Shown: one piece after another, positions 52,201 through 64,000 of the stretch
Layout: the number at the start of each line of letters is the position of its first letter
Position numbering within the stretch: the first letter of the stretch is position 1
Assembly (NCBI GenBank): GCA_963402885.1
Contig: OY727102.1
Location: forward strand, 7,316,001-7,380,000
Direction of reading: 5' to 3'
DNA from: Antedon bifida
Taxonomy: Eukaryota; Echinodermata; Crinoidea; Comatulida; Antedonidae
DNA length: 64,000 nt
The notes under the pieces: model-generated
What the model saw: the letters and a program-made list of their open reading frames with translations, nothing else
Told to the model about the DNA's origin: nothing
Databases searched by the model: none
Made by a program: the position numbers and the translations under genes

Positions 52201-52581
52201 TACAGGTTTTAAAATACTGTATTTTAAAAGAAGTTATTTAGCAGAAACGGATCCAAATTAAAAGAAAAAAAAACTTACTTTTAAATATGATTTTAAAAAC
52301 TCATTGATTCTGGTCTCGATCATCTAATATCTGTTTTAAAAACTGTTTGCCTGAAGCAATTTTTAGTTGTAACTCGACCTTTTTATAAAACCGTTTTCTC
52401 AGAAAATCGTTCTTTTGAAACTTTAAACGAAAAATGTAAACATTTTCTGTCTGTTTTTTTTTAGCCAAGTTTAAAGAAGTTACTAGCAGTGACAGAGCAG
52501 CTGACAAATAAGAAGAACCAGTACATGGGGAGAGCGCAAGCTAAGCAGGCTGGCAAAGAAACATACAACACTGTGTCATGA
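28243..52581 (+). CDS. RASA1: RASA1 (p120 Ras GTPase-activating protein)
   Basis: Stimulates GTP hydrolysis by Ras and is recruited to phosphotyrosines at the membrane. The 22 exons are 28243-28445, 32297-32446, 38560-38695, 39210-39280, 39845-39962, 42282-42313, 43143-43195, 43829-43976, 44585-44663, 45218-45353, 45659-45741, 46150-46308, 46608-46837, 47321-47570, 47785-47944, 48536-48678, 49362-49477, 49799-49885, 49975-50042, 50368-50462, 51561-51764 and 52465-52581. They encode 945 aa, all phases consistent; human is 1047, mainly from a longer N terminus. Domains: SH2 (about 68-155, LVRES), SH3 (about 169-226, ILPYTKVPDTDELSF), SH2 (about 237-327, FIIRNS), PH (about 363-465), C2 (about 480-590), RasGAP (about 630-880). 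The arginine finger is Arg677 in LFRANTLATT; the FLRLICPAILNP signature starts near 789. A 115-bp tandem array lies in the 50463-51560 intron. Confidence 0.97.
28770..29020. repeat. Interspersed repeat E, copy 1
   Basis: It matches 51826-52065: shared ATATGTACATAGTACAGTA, CAGCCAGACAT, GATCAAAGGACTGTTA, TATCTTGGCA and a TCTGTGGCTGC block. It lies in RASA1 intron 1. The class is not recognised. Confidence 0.7.
30626..30949. mobile_element. MITE-B copy 3
   Basis: Ends are TTAAAGATATAATTGTCCAC and GTGGGACAATACATCATTAA, inverted. It lies in RASA1 intron 1. Confidence 0.8.
35378..35520. mobile_element. Partial copy of element C
   Basis: It starts TTAAAGACACTAGAGCTACG and continues AATTTAAGGTCACACACTACA and TGTAAAAATAATACTA, matching the left part of 36696-37330. 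The right end is not seen. It lies in RASA1 intron 2. Confidence 0.65.
36696..37330. mobile_element. Element C, 635 bp with inverted ends
   Basis: The left end TTAAAGCCCCATTCCCTACG and the reverse complement of the right end (TTAAAGACCCCTTCCCTGCA) match. The interior is unusually CpG-rich (CGATCGATCG near 36923, GCGCGCGG near 36876) and contains an AGGCCTAG tract at 37105-37150. No coding frame. It lies in RASA1 intron 2. Confidence 0.7.
37829..38190. mobile_element. MITE-B copy 4, with internal A19 run
   Basis: The ends TTAAAAGATGTATTGTCCTT and AAGGGACAATACATTTTTAA are inverted. A 19-A homopolymer lies at about 37861-37879. It lies in RASA1 intron 2. Confidence 0.8.
40290..40417. mobile_element. 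MITE-A copy 7 (left end degraded)
   Basis: The interior GATATGACATCATCATGTCC and TATATGGGCACATCACATTT is present. The right end is TTTGTCAAACTAGTTTGAAAGCTTTAGA. It lies in a RASA1 intron. Confidence 0.75.
42705..42825 (+). repeat. Degenerate short tandem repeat (GCTGGCTGGGACGTCCC)
   Basis: Three to four imperfect units of about 28 bp of the form GCTGGCTGGGACGTCCCTTT-GAACT, each with a GGGACGTCCC palindrome or variant. It lies in a RASA1 intron. Confidence 0.65.
43400..43655. mobile_element. MITE-B copy 5, degraded
   Basis: The interior is recognisable (ATATGCCATTTTAATGTCAC; TTGGTTAAATTTAACCATTC; TTCATTTTTCATGTTTTTC). The ends are eroded (ATACATTGTCCTAAA; CTTTAAGG). It lies in a RASA1 intron. 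Confidence 0.65.
44025..44335. repeat. Interspersed repeat D, copy 2
   Basis: It matches 5505-5810 in the same orientation over most of its length, including GGTCCAGTGTACACAGTT and GGATTACCACCTATCTGAT. It lies in the RASA1 intron after exon 8. Confidence 0.75.
45383..45560. mobile_element. Short TIR element F, copy 2 (incomplete)
   Basis: It begins TTAAGCTTGGTATCCAC and shares TTGCTTGTGATTGGTCAA and GCATCCAAGTG with 23447-23572. The right end is not clear. It lies in a RASA1 intron. Confidence 0.55.
46383..46460 (+). mobile_element. tRNA-derived SINE head with consensus B-box
   Basis: A-box-like TGGCTTGGGGG and B-box GGTTCAAATCC (46428-46438) are spaced as in a tRNA. The acceptor arms pair only partly, so I do not call a tRNA gene. 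It lies in the RASA1 intron 46309-46607. Confidence 0.6.
46958..47224. mobile_element. TIR element, about 265 bp
   Basis: The left end (ATATATACCGTTTATCCTCGGTTATAAT, positions 46961-46988) is matched by the reverse complement of the right end (about 47200-47223, ATTATACCAGAGGATATACG). It lies in RASA1 intron 13 and is non-coding. Confidence 0.7.
47980..48110. mobile_element. MITE-A copy 8 (most symmetrical)
   Basis: Ends TAAAGCTCTGTCTACACTAT and ATAGTGTAGACAGAGCTTTA are perfectly inverted. The interior includes GACATGATGATGTCATA and CCATATTTGGGCACATTAC. It lies 36 bp after a RASA1 exon end. Confidence 0.9.
50642..51446 (+). repeat. 115-bp tandem repeat, 7 units
   Basis: Units start at 50642, 50757, 50872, 50987, 51102, 51217 and 51332 with ATGTGTCGTCTAGACCTA. 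The first six are nearly identical; the seventh is diverged. The array fills most of the RASA1 intron 50463-51560. Confidence 0.95.
51826..52065. repeat. Interspersed repeat E, copy 2
   Basis: It matches 28770-29020 in the same orientation, with small indels. It lies in the last RASA1 intron. Confidence 0.7.
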
Positions 52582-52878
52582 TCAGGGTGCAATCGTAACC
52601 AAAATGGAAACCAAAATATTGTGGACAAAAAGACAACCAAGGAACAACTCAGTAGGAATGATGCAATTTTATTTTAAGTGCTAATTTATTTTTCTTTTCT
52701 TTTAAGTTTGTGGTTATATATTGAACCAAATTATATAAAATATTTGTTTTCTGTATGCTTGCATTTATGTCTCTTGAAAGGTAATAATTCAATACAGCTT
52801 TTGTGTATTATACGTTTTTAATTGTTCAACCAATATTCAATTTTAACTACCAACATGTTTTTATAATGGTTATATTGA

Positions 52879-52884
52879 AATAAA
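52879..52884 (+). terminator. Candidate RASA1 polyadenylation signal AATAAA
   Basis: AATAAA lies 298 bp after the RASA1 stop, followed by a T-rich stretch. Other AATAAA words occur just downstream, so the signal actually used is uncertain. Confidence 0.5.
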
Positions 52885-53181
52885 CTGATTTTTGTTTTCC
52901 TTTTTAAAATAAATGCTTCCAAGATGGAGAGAATACACATTGTTATATACAGGTAAAGATGAATCAAGAATAACATCAAGCAAAATCAGATAATTAAATT
53001 ATTGATAGTGACATATTCATTTTGAATCCATAAAAAAGGCATAAAATATGTCTTGAATGAAATTCAGAATTGTATAAGTATCAGAGGAGACAATCAAGAT
53101 TTGTTTGTATATATTTATTTCTATTGTAGTACTTCTAAATCTAAACAGCATAGAGGCATACTGTACGTCCACACATACTTT

Positions 53182-53455
53182 AACCTTTCCACTTTGGATG
53201 TCTGCAGAGTATAACTTTTGTTGCCAATCTGTGTCTGTCTGTAGAACAAAAGTTATCAATACCAAATAATAATTACATAATACTCATATTGGAAAAAAAC
53301 TTGAAAATAATATTAACATAGAAAAGAAACCAATACTTTTTGTTTTTATTGGTAATAATAATTAATAAGTAATAAGCAACCTGATCCAAACCAAAATCTA
53401 ATGGCAACAGTCCAGGAATTTTTATGAAGATTTGCCTTTTTAAAATGTCTTGCAC
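53182..53455 (-). other. Possible exon pair of an unrecognised gene
   Basis: On the minus strand, one block (about 53393-53455) reads LKRQIFIKIPGLLPLDFGLDQ up to a possible donor CAG-GTTGCT. A second block, after a pyrimidine-rich acceptor TTCTACAG at about 53243, reads TDTDWQQKLYSADIQSGKVK then VCVDVQYAS. They join in frame and look protein-like, but I do not recognise a family and found no further exons. It may be the 3' end of a gene or a relic. Confidence 0.25.
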
Positions 53456-56400
53456 GCATAAAGAAGCACAAACACAACATTTTTGATAGATTCAATAACA
53501 TTTTAAAAGTCTATAGCATACCACTATAATTATCAGATCAGTATTTTTTCAATAGCATATAAAAATTGTTGGTAAAACAAAATTGAAAATGTTAATATCA
53601 AGAGAGACATACAATCGGGTAGTACAATTTGTAACTTATTTCTATGCTTAAGTTAACACTTTTAAAATGTAGTAAGGCTCAAAGTATAAAGCATGTCAGT
53701 AGAATTATGTAAAATACGTGTACCACTACTATACTACCAGAAACCTTTACCATTTATCTTTTTATCTTTGGTGCTTCATGTTTCATTTAATGAAATAATA
53801 ATGTCTAGTAATCATATTTAAACAGCTTTAATTTTAAATTTAAATATCCATTCATACAGTTGTAAACAAACAGCAAAATAGTGTTTGTTTACAAATAGTG
53901 TGATATTAATTTCTAGGTTATTTTATTATGTATTCTATCATCTGTTTTCCAAGACAAGGGGAAAGACAATAACAGTATGTTGTAGTATAGTTTATTGTTT
54001 CACCATGGGTTACAGTTCACATGTGTAAAGTGCCAAGGGTTTTTTCTAGAAATAAATATTAAAAACAACCGGTAGAAGTTGCAATATCAATTATTTATTG
54101 GTGAACTTTTGTACACCACTGTCATATATCACAATACCAATGGGATTGGGTTCCAATTGCTAACAAATTGAAATGCAATGAACTTCTGAAAAGTGTATAA
54201 AGTTGACTAATGCAAATGTTCATGCTAGAACAGGCCTGCATTAGGCTATGTATGTCCATGTCTTCTGGAAGAAAGCGTTGCTAATACATGCCTGTGAATT
54301 GTTTGTTGTCTTGGGTCCTGTTAGGCTAGTTAGGTCCCTGTCCACTGGAAAAAGGTGAACATTGTATAGCCTGGGTGAACACTTTTTAACTTTTAGCCTC
54401 TATGTCAAACCCATTCCTGATGTCCATATAGTGTATCAGCTAGTCAGAGCAATTGTGTAAATTGGTAATTATCGCTACAGACTGCGTATTATATTTATGA
54501 AATCATGTTAGGAGTCTGATTGCTTATAGTTTGCATGTTAACAGGCTCTTGTATTCTACTTAACACTAATGATTCTCAAATTTGTGCTTGTATCCACACT
54601 TTTCTATGCATAGTTATAAAACCATATGAGTAGAAAGCACACAGAACCTGCACTAAGTTTAACCTATTGACCTTTCACCTCTTAACATTTCATGCAATAC
54701 CAATGATAGTAATTTTGATTTGTTAATAATAAGGTATGTAATAATCATGTGATTTCAACATTGTTTGGTGTGTATAAAAATATCAGTATTTTAAATTTTA
54801 AATTTTCTTCGTAGAGTAAACACAGTTTAAAAACGATTTGTAATTACTTGACGTGATGTTGTCATTGTGAATAATTTTAAGAGAATATTGACAGTATTTT
54901 ACTAAGTCATTGAATTGTGCAACTAATCCGCCTTGTTTAATTTTTTTTTTGCAATACACGACAATAAAAAAACATTAGAACCAAACAGGTATTATAAACC
55001 ACTAGAAGGTAATTGAGTTAAGGCGATTAGGAGAACGAAACTAAAACATGGCCATCATGATATCTGATCAAAAATATGTTTAATACATAAAGATAATAAT
55101 CTAAAGTATTATAAGAACCACATAAATCGTGAAATGAACTATTGTTTAATGGCAATATGATAATTTCTTGTTCAAAAGTCTTCAAAAATATAAATGTTTA
55201 CATATTTTTTAAGATCTTTTATAGAATATAAATGGTGCAAAACTGGTACGTGATTGGCTGATTGATGCAGACATATTTGATGGTTCCTTGCCATGTTGGC
55301 ACACATTTTGAGCATTGATCCTATGTTTCTAGTGGTTTATGATATCTATATGATCAATATCATCTGGATTGACTATGAGACATTTTCCAATCTCGTAATC
55401 ATTTTCATGTTACTACCAATCAGCATAATTGTGGAGAAATTGAGGTTAATTGTTGAAGTTATCACAACTCTGGTTGGTTTGTACACATGTGCATGATCGG
55501 TGCTCTCTATTGAATTGTAGTTTTAGGTGCTACATATTACAATCTAATAGCTCTTTCGCATCGACTAATACAACTCTGGTGTTCAACCCACATGGGGGTG
55601 TTACCATACGTGTTCAATACATATATATTGTGTATGCCCCTGGTGTGTGTAAAATCACATTTGCTAGGCGATGTGAAACGGGTATAACTTTTCTACATGT
55701 GGGTAATGATCCAATGGTTATGACAAACTGGATTGGTTATACTTCATCAAATAATGTTCATGCTATCAGTTATATTTTATACCTATATATTTAATTATTT
55801 AAAACAGTGTTTCATTTTTTAAGACTTATTCCCAGTATAGATTAAGGCCTTTACTTGCATGGATATGTCAGAGAATGTGGTCATTTTAAAAATAAAATAC
55901 CATAGAAAATGAAATAAGTTAGCATAAAAATCTAGAGAAGAAATCAAAGGTACATACAGTTTCATTGAACCCAAGTACAATTTGTACTAGTAGGCTAAAA
56001 AGGGTGTACTGCAGCAGAATTCCTAAATTGCAGACATCCTTATAAGAGGGTCACATTCTTGGTTCCAATGGGTAATATAAAATTCAATTCTTTTTAGATT
56101 CTGTTCAATAGCATTTGATATTAGAACTTACAATATTAGCTGTAGGCCTATGTTGTGTATAACTTACTGTATGGTATTAATTATTTCAAAATGGTAAATT
56201 TATAGTTATTTTGACTCCATATATTATTGATAAACTCCTATTGTATAAATATGTTGTAAATAATGAAAAACAACATTACCCAATTAATTAATTAAAACAA
56301 TACAATTTTGTATACAATAATCTTTTTTTTTAATTATTTAATTTGAATTCAATATAATAAATAATCTGTTGTATTCTTTAAATATCAGAATTGATTTGCT

Positions 56401-57573
56401 ATTTTATATTATGTTTAGATTTAATAGTGACTGTATGATCATTTATTTAGTTGTTTTCAGTACTGTTTTTATACTATATTTCATTATAAAATCATTTAGT
56501 TCAACGTCATATGTAATTCCTGTGTTTGCCCATTTATGATATTTAGTTTAATATTGAAATATTTGCCAATTGATTTGACCATTCCATGAAGAGAGGGATA
56601 CAAATTCGTGGGAATGTGCAATTACCTGTTTAGAATTACAATTTAGAATTCCGTCATCCCTTGCGGAGGTCGTTCCTAACAAGATGTTGCAGCATGGTAG
56701 TTATGCTATTCCGCTCAATGTTGGTTTAAAAAAATGTCATTCATGATTCAAATTCATGATTGGGGAAAGTCTACTTGGTAAGAAACAGTTCCCACACAGT
56801 CATGAAATGTATCAAATGCATGAGAATGCTTGTAGAATTTTGTCCCCATCTGGTGTATGGAATTTTTAATAATTTCATTTCAAAGGCTTACATAAAATAT
56901 AAAAAGAACATATTTCAAAGTTCTCTTGTAATTGACATATGGTTTTATAGATTTAATTTTACCCTGCTAATTATTAATTTTGAAAAGATAAGCAATGTTT
57001 ATTTTAACCGTGTGAATATACAGACACAGTAAAACGTGGACTGTACCATGGGAAAATATACAGTGTACTACAGTATATTAATACTACTCTTTATTGCATA
57101 TATCCTATGTTACATTTCTTCAATGACAGGATTTTGAGTAAGATAGGTAAAAAATGTTTTTTCCTCTGTACCCCTTTTCCACTAGACAATTTTGATAGTG
57201 AGTAGTAGTGAATTCTGTATTGTTACACATTTATGAAGTCTGTCTTGGTTTTTGAGAACTGAAAATGATCAACTTATAACTGCACTGGTCAGGTTTTAGA
57301 CCGGATGTGTTAATGTAGAAAGTGAACAATTAATATGGTTCAAAATGATGTGTGTATGAAAAGATCAGATACCAAATATAGCGAGAGGAAGTGAAGAAAT
57401 AAAAGTGTAGAAAAAACATTTGTTGTGTGTTTTTGTAAGTTAAAATAGCCATAAAAATCCGTTCTTAGGTAGTAGTAGTAGCATGAATAATGTATTTTAG
57501 ACAAAGATAAGAACTAATGTATTCTTACAATCAGAAGGTTATGATGATCTGTAAATAGACATGACAAGACCTG

Positions 57574-57740
57574 TTAAGGCCAATTTATGCAGACGAGCAG
57601 TAACAGTAAGCAGAAAACCGCGTAGCTTGTCTTAGAGTCTGTATCTATCCGGAGTGGTGTGTGTGTAAATGGTCATAAGGAATAACATAGATTCTACATT
57701 TTTATTCTCATTACTGCTCATCTGTGTAAATTGGCCTTAA
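57574..57740. mobile_element. TIR element G, 167 bp
   Basis: Left end TTAAGGCCAATTTATGCAGA (57574 on) is inverted at the right end (GTGTAAATTGGCCTTAA, to 57740). The arms extend about 30 bp and meet in CAGTAA/TTACTG. The TTAA at each outer edge could be part of the TIR or a target duplication. No coding capacity. Confidence 0.8.
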
Positions 57741-59291
57741 TGCTCAGTCATTTACCTGGCTTGTTACTACCGACCAACGTTAGCAGTAACTGTGCCATTG
57801 AAACCAAGTTACCTGGATAACAAATTAAGCCTGATCAGGCCAAATATATTGGTATGTATTGGTAGGCATAAAGGTGTATCCTTAATTTTGTATTATCTGC
57901 CATGCATTATTTTCTCACATTTCAACTATGTCCTGTTTCTGCTGCAAAAAAATAACTGGTTATTAACTATGTGAATAAATTAACCCAAAAAAGAAGAAAC
58001 AGGACACATTTTAAGTAACCAGTTAAATGGCAGCCTGACAATAATGGTTAAAAACATCCAATCGATTCAGTGTTTGAACGCTGGTTATTACTGTGCAACT
58101 TTTAGCTGCAACACAAAATAACTATTATTGATTGACTACACTGCAGTAACATTTGAATTAACCGGCTGGGCACGTCCAGATCCCATCGGTTTCCATCGAC
58201 AACCACCCACTGCTTTAAACGGCACCAATTTAGAAATTCAGTCTATATAAAAATTATATTTTAAATCCATTTTGAAATAAACAGTTTATCAAGCACTATT
58301 CAGCAGAAACCGACCCTATTACAAGTCTGCAATTTCACAATTAGCTTTTGTAAAAAAAAAAATTTAATTGAGACAGTAATCAAACAAAATCAACTTTTTA
58401 CCAGAAAGAAGTCAGTTTATTTTAGAAGAAAACATAATAAGATTACAATACTACTAAACTGTAACATGTACATACATATTATAACAGTAAGATTCTCATC
58501 ATTAGGGGAAGAAGACCATATTGAATACATTGATCTTTGCATAAAGATATTTGAGATTGTAAATACTAGGTATTATGCTATTCTCTTCTCAAAAAGATTT
58601 TATACCGCAAAAAAATAGTTGTTTGCACACATCTCTACTTCACCAATGACAGGCCATATAAATATATATGGTATTATATTACATAGTACCTAGTGTACAT
58701 TAGCAGAACTGTACTCATTATGTTTGCCTGACTGCAAAAAAAAAATGAAACTATCAAGATTACACATGATCACACTTCTTCACAAATTAACATGAACACT
58801 GATGTTATTGCTTGCTGGCAGCAGACATGGCACAAAGTATGACATACAGATAAAGTCTTTAAAAAAACTAAAGATGGCTGTCCAATTGATCGATATTCAA
58901 TTATCAAATACAAAAATTCATTTATTATAGTAAAATATTGGAAGTCTAAATTAAATAAAACTTTCAATAATCGTTAATTTCAGTGTAAAATTAAATGCAT
59001 ATTATGTAAAAGACTAAAAAAAAAGATTACTAAAGAGTTTAAATAAAAAAAAAACAATTACAACAAATTCATTACAGCTTGTTAATTAATAGATGATAAA
59101 CTTATTCTTCACAAGAAATCGGTCAAAAATATGAGTGCTTGATAAATGTTATACAGAACTTGGGTGACGACCTCGTGCAATTCTTTTGAAGAAAATTTGA
59201 TAGAAAAATGAACAAAAAAAGTAAATTCTTGTGAACTCTGAGCTCAACCGATCATTTATGAAAAATAAATTCATCATCTAAAAAGCAACAT

Positions 59292-62277
<2,986 letters not shown>

Positions 62278-62740
62278 GTAATAAATGGTATCTGGGTCGC
62301 GAATAGGTGTACAAACTTATTGTTCTTTCTCGATCGATTACGATGCTGTCTGCTGGTTGTGAGTGGTAGTTAGTATTGAGGGCGGTATTCAGGAAATGCT
62401 GCCACCAAGAGAGTAGAGTGTTCTAAAACTTTATGAAACTGCGCCAGAATACTTCACTCCTCCGATACTTAAATGATCTGTCACGTCATGTTTCATTTAT
62501 ACAGATTAACATGTTTACTGACAAGGCTCTAGTTTGAATTGATTTGAATTTAATCTCAAATTATAAAACTAATTTTAGTGTTGTGCATTGGGTGGGAGAA
62601 ACATCTTATTTTAAAAATGTTTTACTAAACGTCAGTAGTGGTAATTAAAATAGTTTGTTTGATAGACGATTTCCAGCTTAAAAAAGCTTAGATTATAATT
62701 TATTTCCATTGGGGTCTTTCGCATACGGAAAAAATATAGG
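62278..62740 (-). promoter_or_regulatory. PPIB upstream region with UPRE/CRE-like site
   Basis: The stretch between PPIB and its relic. On the minus strand, TGACGTGA at 62481-62488 lies about 205 bp before the PPIB start codon. It resembles the unfolded-protein-response element TGACGTGG (XBP1/ATF6) and a CRE. Vertebrate PPIB is a known ER-stress-responsive gene; regulation here is inferred only. Confidence 0.4.
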
Positions 62741-62749
62741 CTACTTCCA

Positions 62750-63649
62750 ATTGAAGTTCACCACAATCAGCAATGATAAAGTCTTTCTTTGGTGTAGAGC
62801 CATCCACTGGTGTACCTTTCATCGTCCGTGCGTACAACATCCTGAAAATTGCAATTTATTTTTAGAGATCAACATAATAAATGGTTACTCATTATGTTTA
62901 CTATGAATGGTTACGAACATAACATCAGCCACAGTGCAAACCGTAATGTGTTACAATAAAGCATACCAATCCGCTGGTAACTACACCACAATTTTCTCCA
63001 TCAAGCCATGAAGACTACCGTTGTGATAAAGAATCGAGAATCATTTGTGTCTTTACCATTAGCCATACATACTAAGAATTCCTGCACAACCATGATTCAG
63101 GTTGAAGTTTTCATCATCAAAAAATGTTGTTTCAAATATACTTTTACTTGTTAAGGATCGTTTTAAATTATCACATAACTAACTATATATATACTGTCAT
63201 ATGCTATGACTTTATCCAAATTCCCTCACTTGCACTGATGAAGGGCTAGTGTTGCCCGAAAGCTCTGCTAACTTTTCTGGCTGTTTACTTTATCGTTTTG
63301 ATTTAGCTTTTCGCTTTTTTATTTGTATCTCCATTGAGATCCAGCCACTGATACCCACAGCATTGTCATTTTTTTCAGTAATTTGCCTTTGGATTTATAT
63401 ATATACTGTAATATACTTTAGGCCTATTATCGACCATGTTAGCATTTAGGCCTCACAAAAGCCTGGCCTAGGCATTTGTGGTTGACTTGTGTTAGCGACA
63501 ATCTCTAGAATGATCTGAACATTGACATATTGCTTACCAAAAAACAAAATAACGTACCTGTCTCGCCACTTTTGATCCTTTTTTTTTTCTTTTTCTGCTG
63601 TAGTCAGTAGAAACAAGCAGTACAGGAATAACCAAGATTGTTTTCATTT
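62750..63649 (-). pseudogene. Decayed tandem copy of PPIB
   Basis: Minus-strand pieces match PPIB. An exon-1-like piece (63541-63649) reads MKTILVIPVLL with KKKGSKVAR and a donor GTACGT. An exon-4-like piece (62967-63150) has DDENFNL, then frameshifts, a stop and a reading SWLDGEN-like end with donor GTATGC. An exon-5-like piece (about 62755-62841) has DVV then a frameshift; corrected words VDGST, PK and IIADCG are visible only across frames. Exons 2 and 3, which hold the catalytic Arg/Phe region, are absent from 63151-63540; non-PPIB sequence is there instead. It cannot encode an active isomerase. Confidence 0.85.
63235..63261 (+). other. Hammerhead-like core motif
   Basis: CTGATGA (63235-63241), A, GGGC (63243-63246), 7-nt loop, GCCC (63254-63257), GAAA (63258-63261): the catalytic core words of a hammerhead ribozyme around a 4-bp stem II. 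I could not find stems I and III in the flanks, so activity is not supported. Such cores occur in Penelope-like and related retroelements; this may be an element tail. Confidence 0.35.
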
Positions 63650-63768
63650 TTTCTGATAACAGCGCAAGATTATAAATAGTGGTGATAGATTTTAACTGAC
63701 GAAAGACGATTTCCAAACCAATATTTTATTTAAAACAGCCCGATCAGAAGATAATCTGCTGTCTTGTA

Positions 63769-63776
63769 TGACGTCA
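63769..63776. promoter_or_regulatory. CRE palindrome TGACGTCA
   Basis: A full CRE/ATF palindrome about 120 bp upstream of the start of the PPIB relic. It may be a remnant of the duplicated promoter; compare TGACGTGA upstream of intact PPIB. Confidence 0.45.
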
Positions 63777-64000
63777 TGAATAAATATAAATATTCAATAT
63801 ATAAAATCAGGTCGTACTTTTACGGTACACCACGTATATTTGCCCTTTTTTGACCATAATTGAAACAAGGTAATTGAATAGATGGTCTTAATTGTCGTAC
63901 TCCTTCTCGATGCATGTGTTGTTCAGAATAATGGGTGGAAAATAATGCACGGTTCTCAAACCTGTGCCATAAAGGTGATGCGATGGATTGAAAAGCTACG
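63777..64000. other. Window end, no feature seen
   Basis: AT-rich sequence with no exon or repeat I can support. Confidence 0.5.

Larger units (their letters stand above)
52582..59291. other. Gene-poor region between RASA1 and PPIB
   Basis: It holds the RASA1 3' UTR and the downstream region of PPIB. Strongly AT-rich. Apart from a possible exon pair at 53182-53455 and a TIR element at 57574-57740, I see no coding or repeat structure I can name. Open frames here, including one near 55450-55794, have no recognisable domain. Confidence 0.6.

Noticed and set aside
55450..55794. 114-codon plus-strand open frame downstream of RASA1
   Set aside because: No domain, no splice partners and composition like the surrounding non-coding DNA; kept only as a remark in the intergenic entry.

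Overview
This window is animal nuclear DNA: AT-rich, with many small exons bounded by GT..AG introns and dense interspersed repeats. A marine invertebrate deuterostome such as an echinoderm is my best guess. The guess rests on close vertebrate-like gene structures, a secreted collagen-C1q gene, tRNA-derived SINEs and AGGCCTAG-rich low-complexity tracts. No marker in the window fixes the species. Gene models below were built by hand from reading frames, splice sites and phase continuity; every intron given has a GT donor and AG acceptor and keeps the frame.

Layout. (1) 831-18968, + strand: complete 20-exon MAP2K5 (MEK5), with a PB1 domain and a MAP2K kinase domain. Its stop codon lies inside the first unit of a 12-copy, 60-bp minisatellite. 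(2) 8251-9416, - strand: a two-exon secreted collagen-C1q gene nested antisense in a MAP2K5 intron. (3) 13.7-17.4 kb, in a later MAP2K5 intron: a 3.6-kb block bounded by inverted repeats, holding a decayed LINE reverse transcriptase and SINE pieces. (4) 23122-28020, - strand: 6-exon SRFBP1 (BUD22 family). (5) 28243-52581, + strand: 22-exon RASA1 (p120 RasGAP), with domain order SH2-SH3-SH2-PH-C2-RasGAP. Its start codon is only 222 bp from that of SRFBP1, head to head. (6) 52.6-59.3 kb: gene-poor, with one possible unknown antisense exon pair. (7) 59292-62277, - strand: 5-exon PPIB (cyclophilin B, an ER prolyl isomerase). (8) 62750-63649, - strand: a decayed tandem copy of PPIB that keeps parts of exons 1, 4 and 5 only.

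The genes are conserved housekeeping and signalling genes with no obvious shared pathway, apart from MEK5 and RASA1 both lying in growth-factor/Ras-MAPK signalling. Most of the remaining DNA is introns filled with several families of short inverted-repeat elements (MITE-like). The main one, with ends reading GCTCTGTCTACACTATCAAA, occurs eight times.

I did not find a clearly new multi-gene system. The most unusual points are the minisatellite seeded from the end of the MEK5 coding sequence, the nested C1q gene with a C1q-like collagen interruption, the very short SRFBP1-RASA1 divergent promoter, a candidate in-frame microexon in RASA1, a hammerhead-like core motif near the PPIB relic, and a CpG-rich perfect 18-bp palindrome in a PPIB intron.
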